DNA from: Triangularia verruculosa
Lineage: Eukaryota; Ascomycota; Sordariomycetes; Sordariales; Podosporaceae
Assembly: GCA_033296885.1 (NCBI GenBank)
Contig: MU863966.1
Coordinates: 62,001 to 126,000, forward strand
Reading direction: 5' to 3'
DNA length: 64,000 nt
The notes beneath the pieces were generated by a model, which did not search any database, had not been told where the DNA came from, and saw only the letters and a program-made list of their open reading frames with translations. Both the position numbers and the translations under genes were made by a program. Below are positions 1 to 10,877 of the stretch, one piece after another; within the stretch, counting starts at the first letter, position 1; each line of letters begins with the position of its first letter.

Positions 1-272
1 AGACAGAGAGCTTGGATCAGCATTTTGGGTATGTCTTCCCGCTACCGTGGGATAGGGAGAACAAGTACACTGCGAACAACGTAGAGTGCTACGTTGAGAC
101 CATCAGTGGAGGGCTGGCCAAGGTAGGCAAGAAGGTGTCACTTCTCAAGGTACTAAGCGGGGGGAATGTTGAGATTGTGGATGACCTGCTCAAGATTTTT
201 GTGGTGCCCAAGGGCAGGGCAGAGAGTTGGGTGAAAGACTGGAAGGAAAAGAAGCTGGGGGGGAGAAGATAG
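1..272 (+). CDS. 3' end of an unrecognised protein-coding gene
   Basis: The frame is open from the first bases of the window (in phase at base 3) to a TAG at 270-272, so this is the C-terminal end of a gene that starts upstream. About 89 residues are visible. The segment is hydrophilic with a plausible alternating beta/helix pattern (FPLPWDRENKYTANN, then GLAKVGKKVSLLKV, then IVDDLLKIFVVPKG) and a basic end (WKEKKLGGRR). I do not recognise the family. No start codon or splice site can be judged because the 5' part is missing. That it is coding is likely from the length and composition; function cannot be stated. Confidence 0.55.
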   Translation, partial: TESLDQHFGYVFPLPWDRENKYTANNVECYVETISGGLAKVGKKVSLLKVLSGGNVEIVDDLLKIFVVPKGRAESWVKDWKEKKLGGRR

Positions 273-759
273 ATGGTACTCAGTAGTTAGGACATAAAAA
301 GGGGGGTTTGTATTCGCGAGTAATGTATCCAAATGGGAAACAGGTCGCATTTTTATCAATTTCAGAATGCCGATGTGTGATTAAAGCCGATGAAACACTG
401 ACGAAATACATCCATCCCCATGGCCTGCGATCTTTTGGTCCAGTTCTGTCCCGTACAATCTGGGTCCCGACCTGCTAAGAAAGTATTGTATAGCATTCCT
501 ACCACCCAATGAGATGCCCGACCTTCCATTTCCTTCGCTTTTCCCCGCTGATCATCTGGACAGTAAGGTGCATGGTCATTCAATCTGTTGATAAATGATG
601 CTCTTGTACGATGCCACATCTGCTGACTATCGCTGGTTATGCGACATGCGGTAAAACTATAAAGCAATAAGCACCTGTGCGAAAAGGCAATCGGATGTGG
701 CAAGAAACCAAACCGGAAGAGCCCCAAGAAGGAAAAAACGAAAAATAGAAAGAATGGTC
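273..759. other. Intergenic, convergent 3' ends
   Basis: Holds the 3' flank of the truncated gene on the left and of the small minus-strand gene on the right. I see no coding frame, RNA gene or repeat here. Confidence 0.5.
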
Positions 760-1208
760 TTATGAAATAATACTCCAAAAGTCCTTCTTATTCTTTTCTT
801 CGCCGGGCAGGGCTCGAGATTGTGATTGTGGCTTTTGCGTACTCGTCTCTTTGAGTTTCAGTTCCTCCACCTTCTCGCTATCAGGTCCGGACTCTTGTTG
901 ATCGCGGATCTTTGGGTGGCGGGGTGTGGAGGTGGGATCGATGATCTCCTGTTCTTGCTGAGCCTTTGCAGTTTTTCCGCGTTGCCCCTTGCGCCATTCT
1001 ACGCACTCGGGCCTCTTGCAAAAGACGAGGTTTGTGTGCCAGTTGTCGAGGACCCCCCACCGCCCACATTCATCTTCACCTGCAACGCGTAGGACGACCA
1101 TCAGTATTGCGTGACATCGGTGGGCATGGAGACACACTCACAAGGCTCGTGGTGGATCTGGACGAGATGTCCACATCGCTTGTCGTGGCGCTCTTGGATT
1201 TCGCACAT
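760..1208 (-). CDS. Small Cys/His-rich protein with CGHL signature (128 aa), unknown function
   Basis: Two exons, 1142-1208 and 760-1079. The intron (1080-1141, 62 nt) has a GTGAGT donor and a TTGCAG end and joins in phase 1 at a Cys codon, giving 128 residues. The N-terminal half is dense in possible metal ligands: MCEIQERHDKRCGHLVQIHH, then C-x3-C, then NLVFCKRPECVEW. The C-terminal half is polar, low complexity and probably disordered (many Q, E, K, S). The spacing C-x9-CGHL-x3-HH-x2-C followed by C-x3-C suggests a zinc-binding fold. I know similar short uncharacterised proteins from Pezizomycotina in general terms only. A relative lies about 1.1 kb away on the same strand (2310-3122). The start was chosen because the first Met precedes the first Cys directly and the spliced frame closes cleanly. 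Confidence 0.6.
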
Positions 1209-2309
1209 TTTGGGGTTGGCTTTTCCTGAAGCTTTGGTGGGTTGGTGCGAGGTAGTTGGCAGTCGGGAGCAATTTTTTATACTGGTTTAAATATTTTTCC
1301 TGTTTTGCTTTTCTCAGCCTATTGAGGCTGTTGGCGTGAGGTGTGGGAGCACTGGGCTTTTGGCTATGCCGAGACCTCACACGGTGGTCTGAGTGACGGT
1401 GCAGTCCTACAGGTATTACTGTTCCCCGAAGCTGGGCTGAGCGTGCTGGGCTCGACCTCGAGATACAAAGATAATTTAACTTTTGGCGATGGCGCTTTGT
1501 GTAAGGGTTCTTGGTGGGTAACCTTGGTGAATGAGGCGCTCACTGGCGGCATGAAGATGAGGGTTTCCGAAACCCGTCGGTGAAGCTTGCATGTTCCCCA
1601 CAAGTTGACCAGCGCCGTGTCAAGCCTCGCCATTTTTGTCAAGTCACTTCAGGTTGCGGAATCAATAAGGAAGGAACTGACATCTTCTGAGGGTAGTATC
1701 TTCAGACAAGAGGTGGTTTCCGTCAATTGGAAATGACGTGCTGCTGCCTAGAAGGCGCGCGTGACGAAGAAGCAGGCAACTGGAAGGTTTGAGGAAGAGC
1801 CAGCGTAATTGCGGGTCCAAAGCTTGCAAAACAAATAATTATTCCTCTTGACTTTAAATTCTTCAATCACAGCAGTAATGGTGTGTCACGATATCGACAC
1901 CCACTTTGAAGTCATCATGCTGCTGAGGCCAGGTGGAGCCAAGCGTAGCCCCTGAGCGAGTTACCTCAGCAACGCCCCTTATCCGCTCAATGTTGACAGA
2001 CGAGTTGTCGACAACACTACGCCTAACTTGAACTGCACCTTCAAGTCTCCAAATCACATGCCGGAATTGGGAATGTAGTCGAAGCAACGAGATGAAGCAT
2101 GATCGTGAATTTCAGTTCTTGACTTAAAACTACTCTGTCTAATCTAGGTATAGTACAGAACTTGAACATCTGCGCTGTTCATGTGTCTCAATACCCTTGT
2201 TGGCTTCGCTGTTACCGGCTGTTCTCCGACCCAACAGGGACCATCAAGCCCCGGTGCCCCAGACCCTTGATCATGATGGCGATACTGCCAATGAGGTAGC
2301 TATTTGCTG
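1209..2309. other. Intergenic between the two CGH genes
   Basis: Upstream region of the 760-1208 gene and 3' flank of the 2310-3122 gene. Several short frames exist on both strands but none has coding-like composition or splice support. No repeat was seen. Confidence 0.4.
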
Positions 2310-3122
2310 TTAATGACTCTGACCGGAACTGTGAGGCCAGTGTTTAAGATTTACAATGGCATGGAGGTTCAGCTCCTGAACAAGAGGGGTCAGCTGGTCA
2401 TGGGCTTGTTGGGCCGCATGATGCTGAGGAATATCTAGGGTCACTTTTCTCTGCTGAACGGGTGAGGTTTTTTGGGCCTGTGGTACATCGGACATTTGGA
2501 GGTTGGCCGAGTCGACTCTATCGTGATGTTTGCCCGAGGCACTCCTGTAGTTGCACCTGAGGCTGTAGCGTATCGATATTTCGGGGGTTTGATGAGTGGA
2601 CCCCACAAGGGCTCTCTACAATGGCCTGCTGAGGTTGCTCAGTATTAGATCATCTGAGGAATACTTCTCGAGAACTCACGCAAGAAGGGTGTTCGCAACA
2701 CCCACGATCGATCCAATGAGGAGACTCCCCTACCCATTTCACACGTTCCACAAGATTATGTTGCCTGATGACTTGTCTTGGATCACTGTTGAGCCATTCT
2801 TGGTCGTTGAAAAAGGACCTGGGAGGGGACCTCCGTAGCGTCTCTTGAATGAGACAATGTTTTGATTCGTTAAAACCTATTGATAGTGAGCATACACATG
2901 GGGCACACGCTTTATCGCCAACTTACAAGCAACGTGAACAGAGGTGAGGTGACCACATGGGCCGTAATTCTCAAAGACGTGACAACAATTCTTCTTTTGC
3001 CAACGGTTGGAGCTTGGCTGGAGTTGTGCAGCTCCATTTTGGATCCCTCCTTCGGCGGGAGCCATTGGGGAGGGCCAGGGCCGTGGAGCTGAAGCCTGGG
3101 TATCTTGCTTAGTGGCGTCCAT
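2310..3122 (-). CDS. Cys/His-rich protein with CGHL signature (232 aa), unknown function
   Basis: Model with three exons: 2927-3122, 2680-2876 and 2310-2615. Intron 1 (2877-2926, 50 nt) is GTAAGT...AATAG and joins in phase 1 at a Cys codon. Intron 2 (2616-2679, 64 nt) is GTGAGT...TTGTAG and joins in phase 0 to a 101-codon open frame. If intron 2 is kept, the protein stops at 2650 after 140 residues. The middle part reads KKNCCHVFENYGPCGHLTSV, then H-x2-C, and later RGCCEHPSC, giving C-x7-9-CGHL-x3-H-x2-C and C-x-x-x-P-x-C-like pairs as in the neighbour at 760-1208. The ends are polar and probably disordered. The start at 3122 has an AACAATGG context; an upstream in-frame Met at 3200 is possible. 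Function unknown; zinc binding is inferred from the Cys/His pattern. Confidence 0.5.
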
Positions 3123-4615
3123 TGTTGATGTTGATATTTGCTGGAAGGGTTGCACGGCAAGGAGATATGAAAAGTATGCCAGGTGAAAACTACAGCTCAC
3201 TCAAAAGTCGATGCAGAGAGAAACTGAAACGAGAAGAATGCAGTTACTGTTGCTCCAAAGATGTTCAACAGGCCCCACGAAGTTTTAAAGTGGAAGGCGC
3301 CACTACCGGTCTACCCGCGGCAGCTCTGGGCCGATCGGTTATCTATTGATCATTCTTCGGCTGCACGGATAATTTTCCAAGACAAGGTCCGGAAATGCAG
3401 TGGATGGTGATTTTAAGCTCAGCAGCCCGAGCAAATCCGTCACAGTTTGGTAACGGACTGTTACCAAGTGAACATGCACCAACACATGAAAGGCACGCTT
3501 TGGCATCACCTTAAAATCCAGGGGTAAGTAAACATCTATCCCCCCGCGTTGATGGCTCACTGTTACCTGAAGAGATCAGCCGAACCATGGAGATACGAGA
3601 TCATGCATTCTATTGCTGTATTACCGCAATAGCTGCGGCTAACAGCTTGTGAAACCAACCAATTTTCATTTCTTCTTACCAAACCCCCCATGCCCTTCCC
3701 TGGTCATTCACCTTGATTCAAACCAGACCAGCTGGTTCTTCTACTCTATACTTACATCCAACCTCCAGTGCCACCGTTTAAGCAGTAGATCATGTAACCT
3801 GAGTGCCAGGCCGTGATTCGCCGTGCAGTATCAGATACAGGCTGCCAACGATCACGCGTCTCTATTTGGTGTTCGTGTCGGAGCCTGATAGCTTGTTGCA
3901 ACAAGAGCGCATATCAGCATAAACATGGCGAGCTGCGTTCTTTTCTATACAGTGTGCTAGATGGGAGATGGTGGAGGGAAACCAGGCTTTACTGACCAGA
4001 GAGTTGCCTTTTTTCTACTCTTTGGTTATTTCACTCCGCCAATTTTAGGTGTTGTGAATTTCCAGGAAACCAACTTACGATTTGTTTGTCTGTTTGTTTG
4101 TTCTGCTATCCACCAGTCCCAAAGAGTTGATCATGGTAAAAGGCCCAAGTCTCAGTCTGTTTGCCTCCTTCTGTCTATTGTCTATCGCTCCTCTCTTCCC
4201 AGTCTGATTGAGCAGGCAGGTAGGCCCAGTGTTACATCGGCATTTTGAATTCAAAAGATTCTACACTATACCAAGACATATTAAAACTCTCAATAAAACT
4301 CAGACTAACTAGCAAAAGAATGTAAGAACAGCGCCTGAGTATGCTTGCGCGTAAAACCCCCATAAACCGCAACGCCCCCCGTTTTTTCTTGACCAGTTTC
4401 CTTGAATTATTACAATGATACCTCCCACTCCTGACCAAAAGGTATTCTAAAATCCAACCTCGTTACATCCAGCTGAACTCCGTCTTTGAGAAGCCACCTA
4501 CATGTTACGCAATTTTAGCCTATTTAGGTAACAGAAGGCAGTGACATGTGAGAAATACTCTGAATATGGAGAACAGATTGGAAATCCACCAACAAAAGGA
4601 ACAAGAATAAAAACA
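3123..4615. other. Intergenic, no gene supported
   Basis: Upstream region of the 2310-3122 gene and 3' flank of the APSES gene. Only short unsupported frames. A run of tttgtttg repeats lies near 4081-4100. Nothing else seen. Confidence 0.4.
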
Positions 4616-6718
4616 TCAATCCAAGATCCTCCTCCTTTTTGACCTGCTCCTGCACTTCGGACTCTGATCTTCATTGTAATCGTCATCATCCTCGTCCTCG
4701 ACCTCAGGGGAAGACGGAGAACTCGTGGCAAGTGAAGCCGGAGTGGGAGCCACACCAACAACAGGTGACGAAAGTGCGCTTCCCTTTTCCGTCTTCCAAC
4801 CCGCAGCCTCACTTCCTACCCGGGTTTGACTGCTTGCAGGACTGCCGACACTCGTAGTAAGGCCGCTGGGAGGAGCACTGCTTTTGTGATCTGGAGTCCG
4901 ACTTGACCTCTGCCTTGGTCCTGCAGCACCGTTTCGATCTTCATGATCCAGTTCTTGGTGTTCTTCTTGCTTGTCTGGCTTCCCGCTGAGCTTCATCAGT
5001 GTCATTGCTGCATCCTCCTCCAGGGCGGGCCTGGCCGACTCAACGCTGGGACTTATAGACCGAGCGGTAGGAGTAAAATTCCGCGATTGGGGGTAAGGGC
5101 TGGAATCCGGTCTTTTCTCAAAGGCGGCTGTCGAGTGGCTGTTTGTGGGCCGTTGTATCTGGTCAAACGTCCGCTTATTGCCACCAAGACTATGGTAGAG
5201 ACTGCGAATGGGCGGCAATGTAGGCAGAGGACGCTCAAAAGCTCGCAAAGCTGTACCTTGGATGGGAGGCGATCGTATGTCGCGTTCGAGATACGGCGAG
5301 GGAAGACGTGGCACTGCAGAAAGCCACGGATTGGCCCCAGACTGTTTAGGACTCCTCTCTATATCGTTTCCTCTCCATCGCTGTTCATGCTGATGTTGGT
5401 ACTGGTGTTGATGGTTCTGCTGGCGGTGCTGCTCCCCGCCCGAGAACGGGTCAGAACGGTACGGTGGGTATGGTCGTGGGAGGTTTACCGCTGTCCATCT
5501 GGAAGATGTCCCCAGCGTAGTCATAGGTAATGGTTGGGCCCCGGCACCATATCTCTTAGCCGGGAGATCAAAGGCTATAGTCCTGCCGTAGTTATCAGGA
5601 TAACCAGCAGCATAGAATTCCTGATCTGCGTTACTGTGTGGGCTGAGCAGCATGGGTCGATCGTATTCAATCCGGTTGCTATAAGGCTCAGCCAGTCGGG
5701 CTGGCTGTAGACATGGCCGCGGACTGACACTACGCGACAAACGCGGGCTGAGTAGAGGACCACCGCGTGGTGTGGGAAGATGAAGCGAACGTCTTGCCTC
5801 AATTCTCGCTTTGGCAATGATTTCGGGGTCGATGACCATGTGTTTGTAGCCAGGCATGCCTTCAGGGATACACTCCGAGGGGAAGCCTGGCCCGAACAAT
5901 GGAATCAAGGCACCGGCAATCTGATGGCAGAATGTCGCACAGACAGCCTTGGCGCAGGAGTATGGCATCCAGTAGCCTGCATCCTCCATCAGTAAACATC
6001 GCGAAGAATTCATCGTGCATGACTTACCCTGGGCAATGATAGAGCCTCCAGTGATGCTATGTGTGATGTCCTTGAGCCCTGGATTCTGGTTGAGCATCTT
6101 CGCAGGTGTGGTCTGATGAAGTCAGCGAACACCATCCCCGACCACAGCTCGGTGTCAGGAGAGACAAACCTTGCCGTATTCTAGGCATTTGAAGAATGGA
6201 GTCATGCGCACGAGACCGATGTTGTAATCCCACATGACTATGTAGCTATGCTCAGACCGGAGACGACTATCCCTGGGGAGTTTGAAAGAGTATTCGAATA
6301 CTGTCAACGTCAGCATCCCGAGATGAAGCCAAAATCCAAGTCCGCTGTCGGCTTTACCTTCGAAACTTTCTCGGCCAGTCTTTTGATAGAAATCTTTCTT
6401 TTGACTGTGGTAAGGAATCCGACGGCAGTTGCTCTGAATAAGTCGTAGATTTGATACCTGGAACCTTTGGACTTCGCGGAGCGAAGTTGCATCCAAATCC
6501 TCGAATGGCGGATAGTTGACCATGCCTCTGGCTGTGTGTCGAACGGACCTGTGATGGTCTGTCATGTTTGATGCCCTGCTCGTCGGCCTGTCTGATGATG
6601 GTCCAGAAGTAAAGGCTGCAGGTGGACGAGTAGATTGCAGAGAGAGCTGACTGGGTCGAGAACTCGGCAAGGGAGCCCGAGGGGGCTCCGGGTTAAGAAG
6701 AGAAGCTACCGATACCAT
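4616..6718 (-). CDS. xbp1: APSES/KilA-N transcription regulator, Xbp1 type (645 aa)
   Basis: Four exons: 6358-6718, 6170-6300, 6028-6112 and 4616-5976. The joined protein has the APSES/KilA-N DNA-binding domain at about residues 121-250. It is recognisable by YIVMWDYNIGLVRMTPFFKC, then GKTTPAKMLNQNPGLKDITH, ITGGSIIAQGYWMPYSCAKA and VCATFCHQIAGALIPLFGP, which is the Xbp1 subgroup pattern. The N-terminal 120 residues and the long C-terminal tail are Ser/Pro-rich and disordered, with a Gln/His stretch. The protein ends with an acidic block followed by a basic RSRSKRRRILD-like nuclear signal. Family members are sequence-specific nuclear regulators of cell cycle, stress and development; Xbp1 of yeast is a stress repressor. 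Introns at 6301-6357 (57 nt) and 5977-6027 (51 nt) are multiples of three without stops, so retained forms would still be translatable. The start has an ACCGCCATGG context. Confidence 0.85.
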
Positions 6719-9700
6719 GGCGGTGAGGTTTTGGTGGATATGTCTCGCCTACTTCGCTCGCTACCACTGCGAATCTTGGGGAGAGAAGAGGGAGGGGTAA
6801 TAAGGATGGCAGGCCTAGCGACTGGGGGGGACACAATCATCAAGTCAGACAGTGCTTGCGTCTGTGGCTGAGAGAGACTTGATGTTGGAAACCATTCCCT
6901 TTCAGGTGCAAACAACAAAGCCCTCGCAGAGCACCCTCGCAAGCTGGCAAGCTGGTGGACACTCCTTGACATATGCACCCAGTGACAAGGAACCCAGGTG
7001 ATGCCTTTCTCTCCTTGGACACCGGCACGCAATGTCATGCACCCGCGAGAGACAGGTTTCGTCTTCTTAGCGTTCTCGATGCAGTTCCTTTGTCTGGGGC
7101 TTTCAGGGATTCGACTTCCTAGCGAGTAGAGGTTTGTTTGGTCCTTCCACCGCTCTTTGCTCACCTGAGAAGGGGCACAATATGAGAAATGACAGGGAGG
7201 AGGCGGTCGATGGCCTGGCGAAGGAGGGCCGAGATGGTGGCAGAATACTGAGAGCGAACTGAAATGGCACCCGAAGCCGGGAGCCCAGGCAGACCGATTG
7301 GGTTGGGGTGTCACTATGAGCTCTGGCGTGTCTCCTTTCGGGCTATGCTTCGGCACGAGATAATAGGCCCAGATATGCGGTAGACTTCCCCGGAACACAC
7401 CGCACCGCTGAGGTCTGTAAGACAGCCGCCGTTTTTATTCTTGAAACGTAACAAGACGCTTGATGGCCCAATCCCGTAAACATCTGATCTGTTAACATTC
7501 CAGGAGAAAGGCTGGAGTCGAGTGAAGCTAACACGACACATCCTTGATGTGTTTGGGCCTCAAAGTGGACACGAACAGCGTTGAAAGGCGACCCGGAAGC
7601 TGTCTATCTGTTCCGCCAAAGACCTTCCAAACAAGTTTGGAGAGGCAAATGCCTGACTGTGAACATCTCGCAGGGACAGGCCTTGTTCAGGAAGCCCTGG
7701 ACAAAAAGAAGACCAGCGGGTGGCTGCAGAAGGGTTGCCGCTGAAAATTCTGGCATATTTCGACTGTCCACCAATGTGAGGGTGTAACAAAGAGAAAATA
7801 AAGGGAGCATCACCGTCTCCTCTGACATCGCTGGGCAAGTAATGTGCATACTTGACTCGACACACGTGGCTGCTTCATCGCTGTCGCTAGAACGCGTTCT
7901 TCTAGTTTGTTTCAGGGCCGGAAGCCCCGAGAGATAAGCCGATGTATTTTTATCGCTAATGTGTACAGTTTGGCGGTCATATAAAATTTGCTTGAAGGGA
8001 GCCCTACCTCGTATCGCCTGTCAAAGTGACTGCCTTGAAGTCATCCATGCCCAAGGGCGAAAGGAACCACCGAGGGCACCCTCATCATTTCCATCACAAG
8101 AATCACTTTGAACTCGGCTTAGAAGATCTTCCACACCTCTTCGAGAAGCTGGAGAACCAGGGGAAGCGAACGGTATTCTCCGCAAGATTCTCCGCCGAAT
8201 TTCGCCGCAACAGAGCGGAAAAGGGCATCTGTCAAATGCACTGTGCCTTACCCACTCACGAGCTTCACCTTGTACAGATTTGCACAGAAAGTGTCCGAAA
8301 AGCAGCACCACGTCGTTGCTGGCGCTGCTGTCTACGTTGGCGAGCAGGCATCTCTGTTCTCAACAAAATAATTCCTCCTCATTCATGGTGCTCGGATCGC
8401 CAAGGGACAAGAAAGAGTTGACAGAGCTGAAATGCGACCTGTTGCCAACTAGGTGGGTCGAAAACAGCTGGGAGGATGATGAAGTCCAAAGAAGATGTGG
8501 CGCATAGGCTGGCGACAGATGGCGGGCAGAACTGGTGCAAAATGCAATCACCAGGTTGTCCCCATGTTGTCGACCCTGTGTCACCCCTAGGCATGCCAGG
8601 CGCCCCCGTTTTCCCCTGAATCCGACCGCCGACCTCATTTAGTAAGTTCGGGCTACATAAAGTCCTCGACTCGCGGCCGCTTGGGTATGCTCAAAGCCCG
8701 CAGCGATGATTCTGTGCGTAGCCGGTGAGCCAATCCGGCAGCGACGTCCTGCCCAACCTGGACAGTACCGTGCCTCAAACGGATGTACAGAGCATGAAGC
8801 CTCACCGATAAAGCTGATGGAAGCACAGGTGAAGTGAGCCCATCACGTCGTCTCAGCAAACTTTTTTCCCTATCGCTGCTCTCAACATGCCGCCCCAGCA
8901 GACTATGCCCAGAACGCCACCCAGACCAAAAAAAGGTACACCGGTTCGAAATACTGTAAGATTTTCCGGTGAGGCCGAGACAGCTCTAGCGGTCCAGAAG
9001 ACGACCAAAGCTTTTCATCTCCTGATGACAGCCTTTTTTGCCAGACCCCTGTAAGCTCGACCTCGGTAGTCTCTCGAAAAAAGTACCAGCGATGGGCACA
9101 TATGCCAGGAACAAGTAGCTTGACGTCAAAACGCGAAGGCTGCCGTGACTGCAGTGTTTCCAGGCACACCAAAGACAAGATCATAGATCGTCGAGGTTTG
9201 GTGGACTGGGAGACTGTTGGGATACTAAACGTGTAACCAACCGGAGAGAAGGGTGACCTCTCAAAAGCCTTTACACGCCGTTGTAAGACAGCTACAGCTG
9301 TCACTGTCACGGTTGTGCGCATCACATCGGGGTATTTGGACAGAAGCCTGTACCCGCGCCGGATGTTGTCCGTAGACGCAAGGTGCCACGGCATCTCTGG
9401 TTGTCTAGAGCCACTTCGGAATCCCATTCGCTGCGCATGCGGATTCTCGACCCACAAAGAAAGGTACGTTGGCGAAGATGTAGGGGCCAGTTCCGTAGCC
9501 TCATTCCCCCTCAGAGAAGCCAGGACCCACAGTCTGAGATCGATTGGAGTGGCCTTGGGGGCTGGGGCAGGTGTCGATATGGAGGCGACCGGGCGCCAAC
9601 ATACCGAAGCGGATAGAACGCATCTGCCGTGGAGTTCATCCTCGAGACCCGATCCAAACATTTCCAGGTATTGGTTTTGGGCAGACGGGGGTCTCCTGTA

Positions 9701-10877
9701 CTTGGCCACAGCAATCTAATAACTGAGCATGGTCGAAGGCGAGTGACAATTGACCAAACGTGGCTAGGGGCGCACTGAACTATAGAATATGTAACCGTCG
9801 TCTCGAGACTCGGTGCGTTTGTGGCGGGTGGGTATCAAAACCAATATCTAGAAAAGCACCGATGGGCAGCCCCGGTTTCCTGAGTTCCTTGAGCGCATGG
9901 GCTTTGCAGAGGAGCACACAAGGACGGGAGGCCGGTGGTGGTCGTACCGGTTCTCGCTTGTCGCAACTGGAAGTTGGACCAGAAGGTGCAGATGAGCAAG
10001 GACCTGCCAGTAGATCTGGCGGAGAAAACAGACGTGTACGATTCCGGATTCCGCCAAAGTGCTGACAATCTGAGCAAACAACTCGGGAGCTGGCGCCGGC
10101 CACTGGTGGGAAATTCATCTGCATCATTTGCTGGGTGCCGAAGCCGCAGCTTTGGAGGTGCAATCCATGGTCCATGTTAGACACACCCCGCTTCTCTGTC
10201 TTTTCTTCATTTTGGCCGTTCCTTCCACCTGGAGATGTCGTCTCGTCGTTGTGGCTTGTGGATGACAAAAGAACCGTGTAAAATGATTGGTTCATTGCTT
10301 GCTAGCCACTTGGGGCGCTCTGATCTTGGCGAAGGTGGGGCTGCTGTTTCTTCTTGTTTTGGTCGCCTCAGGCACTCATGACCTCGACCCCACTTTGAGG
10401 AGGAAAGTCGCGTCTTGTTCGCGTGTTGTGGTGCCTGGACAGTGGGAGGAAAAAGTCGCCCTACGAAATATGGAACACAGCACACTGCAGCACACCCACT
10501 GAGACCACGCACAACGACGACTTTGTTTACCTGCCGCCGGCTACACACTCACCACAACAATACAGCTCTTTTTGGCGACGCGAACCCCTCCGTTCCTTTC
10601 ACTTTTGCCTATCCTTCTTTCGACTCGACCACAAACGCTGGGCGATTGGATCGAGGCCTGCCCCCGAATCTTCTCGGTCATTTTTTCGTCGTGCCATATC
10701 GACTTCTCTTTTTTTCTCGACCCTTTCTCCACCTTTTGAGATTTGCATGTACCAAAAGACCAACAAGCCTTTCTTGACCATCTGCCGCGCCTTTTCTCAG
10801 ATTGGGTATCGCCCGACTGCCTGGCAAGGCTCTGCAACGCGCGTGCTGAGGAACACGGCTCCTCAGCCATCACCAAC
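6719..10877. other. Long intergenic stretch between divergent XBP1-like gene and TOP2
   Basis: About 4.2 kb with no gene I can support. It must hold both 5' leaders and promoters. The longest frames are on the minus strand at 6706-7398, 8903-9709 (268 codons) and 9780-10295, but their residue make-up (rich in R, S, C, W) is not typical of a folded protein and no splice-joined model emerged. Between about 9310 and 9720 several frames on both strands are open at once. Confidence 0.4.
8903..9709 (-). other. Long unsupported open frame (268 codons)
   Basis: Open frame of 268 codons in the XBP1/TOP2 intergenic region. The translation lacks recognisable motifs and has a composition close to random for this base content. 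An orphan gene cannot be excluded, but I lean to a chance frame, because overlapping frames on both strands are also open here. Confidence 0.12.

Noticed and set aside
6706..7398. 230-codon minus-strand frame overlapping the APSES start
   Set aside because: Random-looking composition and out of phase with the clear APSES start; most likely part of the 5' leader.
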